Shown here piece after piece: positions 63,901 through 64,000 of a stretch of 64,000 bases of DNA. Every line of letters starts with the position of its first letter. The first letter of the stretch is position 1. The notes beneath the pieces are model-generated. The model saw only the letters and a list, made by a program, of their open reading frames with translations. It was not told the DNA's origin and did no database searches. Origin of the DNA: Ophthalmolycus amberensis (taxonomy: Eukaryota > Chordata > Actinopteri > Perciformes > Zoarcidae). The DNA lies in contig JAFEUB010000912.1 in NCBI GenBank assembly GCA_024529925.1, forward strand, positions 972,501 to 1,036,500. Direction: 5' to 3'. A program made the translations under genes and the position numbers.

Positions 63901-64000
63901 GAAAAACGAGGAAATGCGGGTCCCAAGCTTTAAGTTGATGAAGATCAGAAACCCCAAATTTGATGCACAGGCCAGTGGGAAGAACTCAACTCGAAAGAAA
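60995..64000 (+). CDS. kmt2b: KMT2B (MLL-type H3K4 methyltransferase), N-terminal part
   Basis: Exons 60995-61300, 62673-62751 and 62964 to the window end, still open after 1037 bases; phases fit. The start MMAAAGCGS followed by ARGRFPGRPW resembles the N-terminus of KMT2B; initiation could be at either of the two Met codons (60995 or 60998). Exon 3 is lysine/serine-rich and disordered, with an AT-hook-like RRRGRSA (about 63417-63437) and repeated SDRRRQSKR/IRRSNR basic patches. Full-length KMT2B trimethylates H3K4 at promoters with WRAD subunits; the CXXC, PHD and SET domains would lie beyond the window. Neighbouring psenen, hspb6, proser3 and lin37 match the human KMT2B locus, which supports the name. 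Intron 1 (61301-62672) is rich in TTAGC/GCTAACG motifs. Confidence 0.85.

Overview
The window looks like a ray-finned fish (teleost) nuclear genome. Genes are split into many short exons with compact GT-AG introns. The intergenic DNA holds fish-type repeats: Rex1-like and L2-like LINE tails, tRNA-derived SINE-like units, a hAT-type element, and long ATCT and GT microsatellites. The right end keeps a gene block also found at human 19q13.12 (KMT2B, PSENEN, HSPB6, PROSER3, LIN37). Most protein-coding genes were assembled here exon by exon, with splice phases checked by hand.

Left third (1-15.8 kb): possible 3' exons of an unidentified gene (about 0.8-1.4 kb), then a small Siglec neighbourhood. 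It contains a V + 3 C2 Siglec/MAG/CD22-like receptor on + (2.9-6.7 kb), a broken Siglec remnant on - (8.56-8.83 kb), and an intact, easily missed single-V-domain Siglec-like receptor of 8 small exons on - (11.2-13.2 kb). A solo-LTR-like repeat lies near 14 kb.

Middle (15.8-33.5 kb): a TBC-domain Rab-GAP gene on + with an apparent 1-nt frameshift beside its arginine finger; hspa8/hsc70 on +; chymotrypsin-like ctrl on +; and the first of three PTGDR2/CMKLR1-like chemoattractant receptor (GPCR) genes.

33.5-44.5 kb is a tandem segmental duplication. Two further units each carry a SINE piece, a dead copy of the last ctrl exon, LINE debris and a full GPCR gene. Comparing the units gives an order of events: duplication, LINE insertion, transposon insertion, second duplication, then different deletions in the two daughters.

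Right third (46.7-64 kb): lin37 (-) and proser3 (+) are head to head, proser3 and hspb6 (-) are tail to tail with abutting poly(A) signals, then psenen (-) is head to head with the 5' end of kmt2b (+), which runs off the window.

Functionally the window mixes immune recognition (Siglecs, chemoattractant GPCRs), proteostasis (hspa8, hspb6), digestion (ctrl), membrane traffic (TBC), cell-cycle repression (lin37), gamma-secretase (psenen) and histone methylation (kmt2b). These are neighbours, not a pathway.
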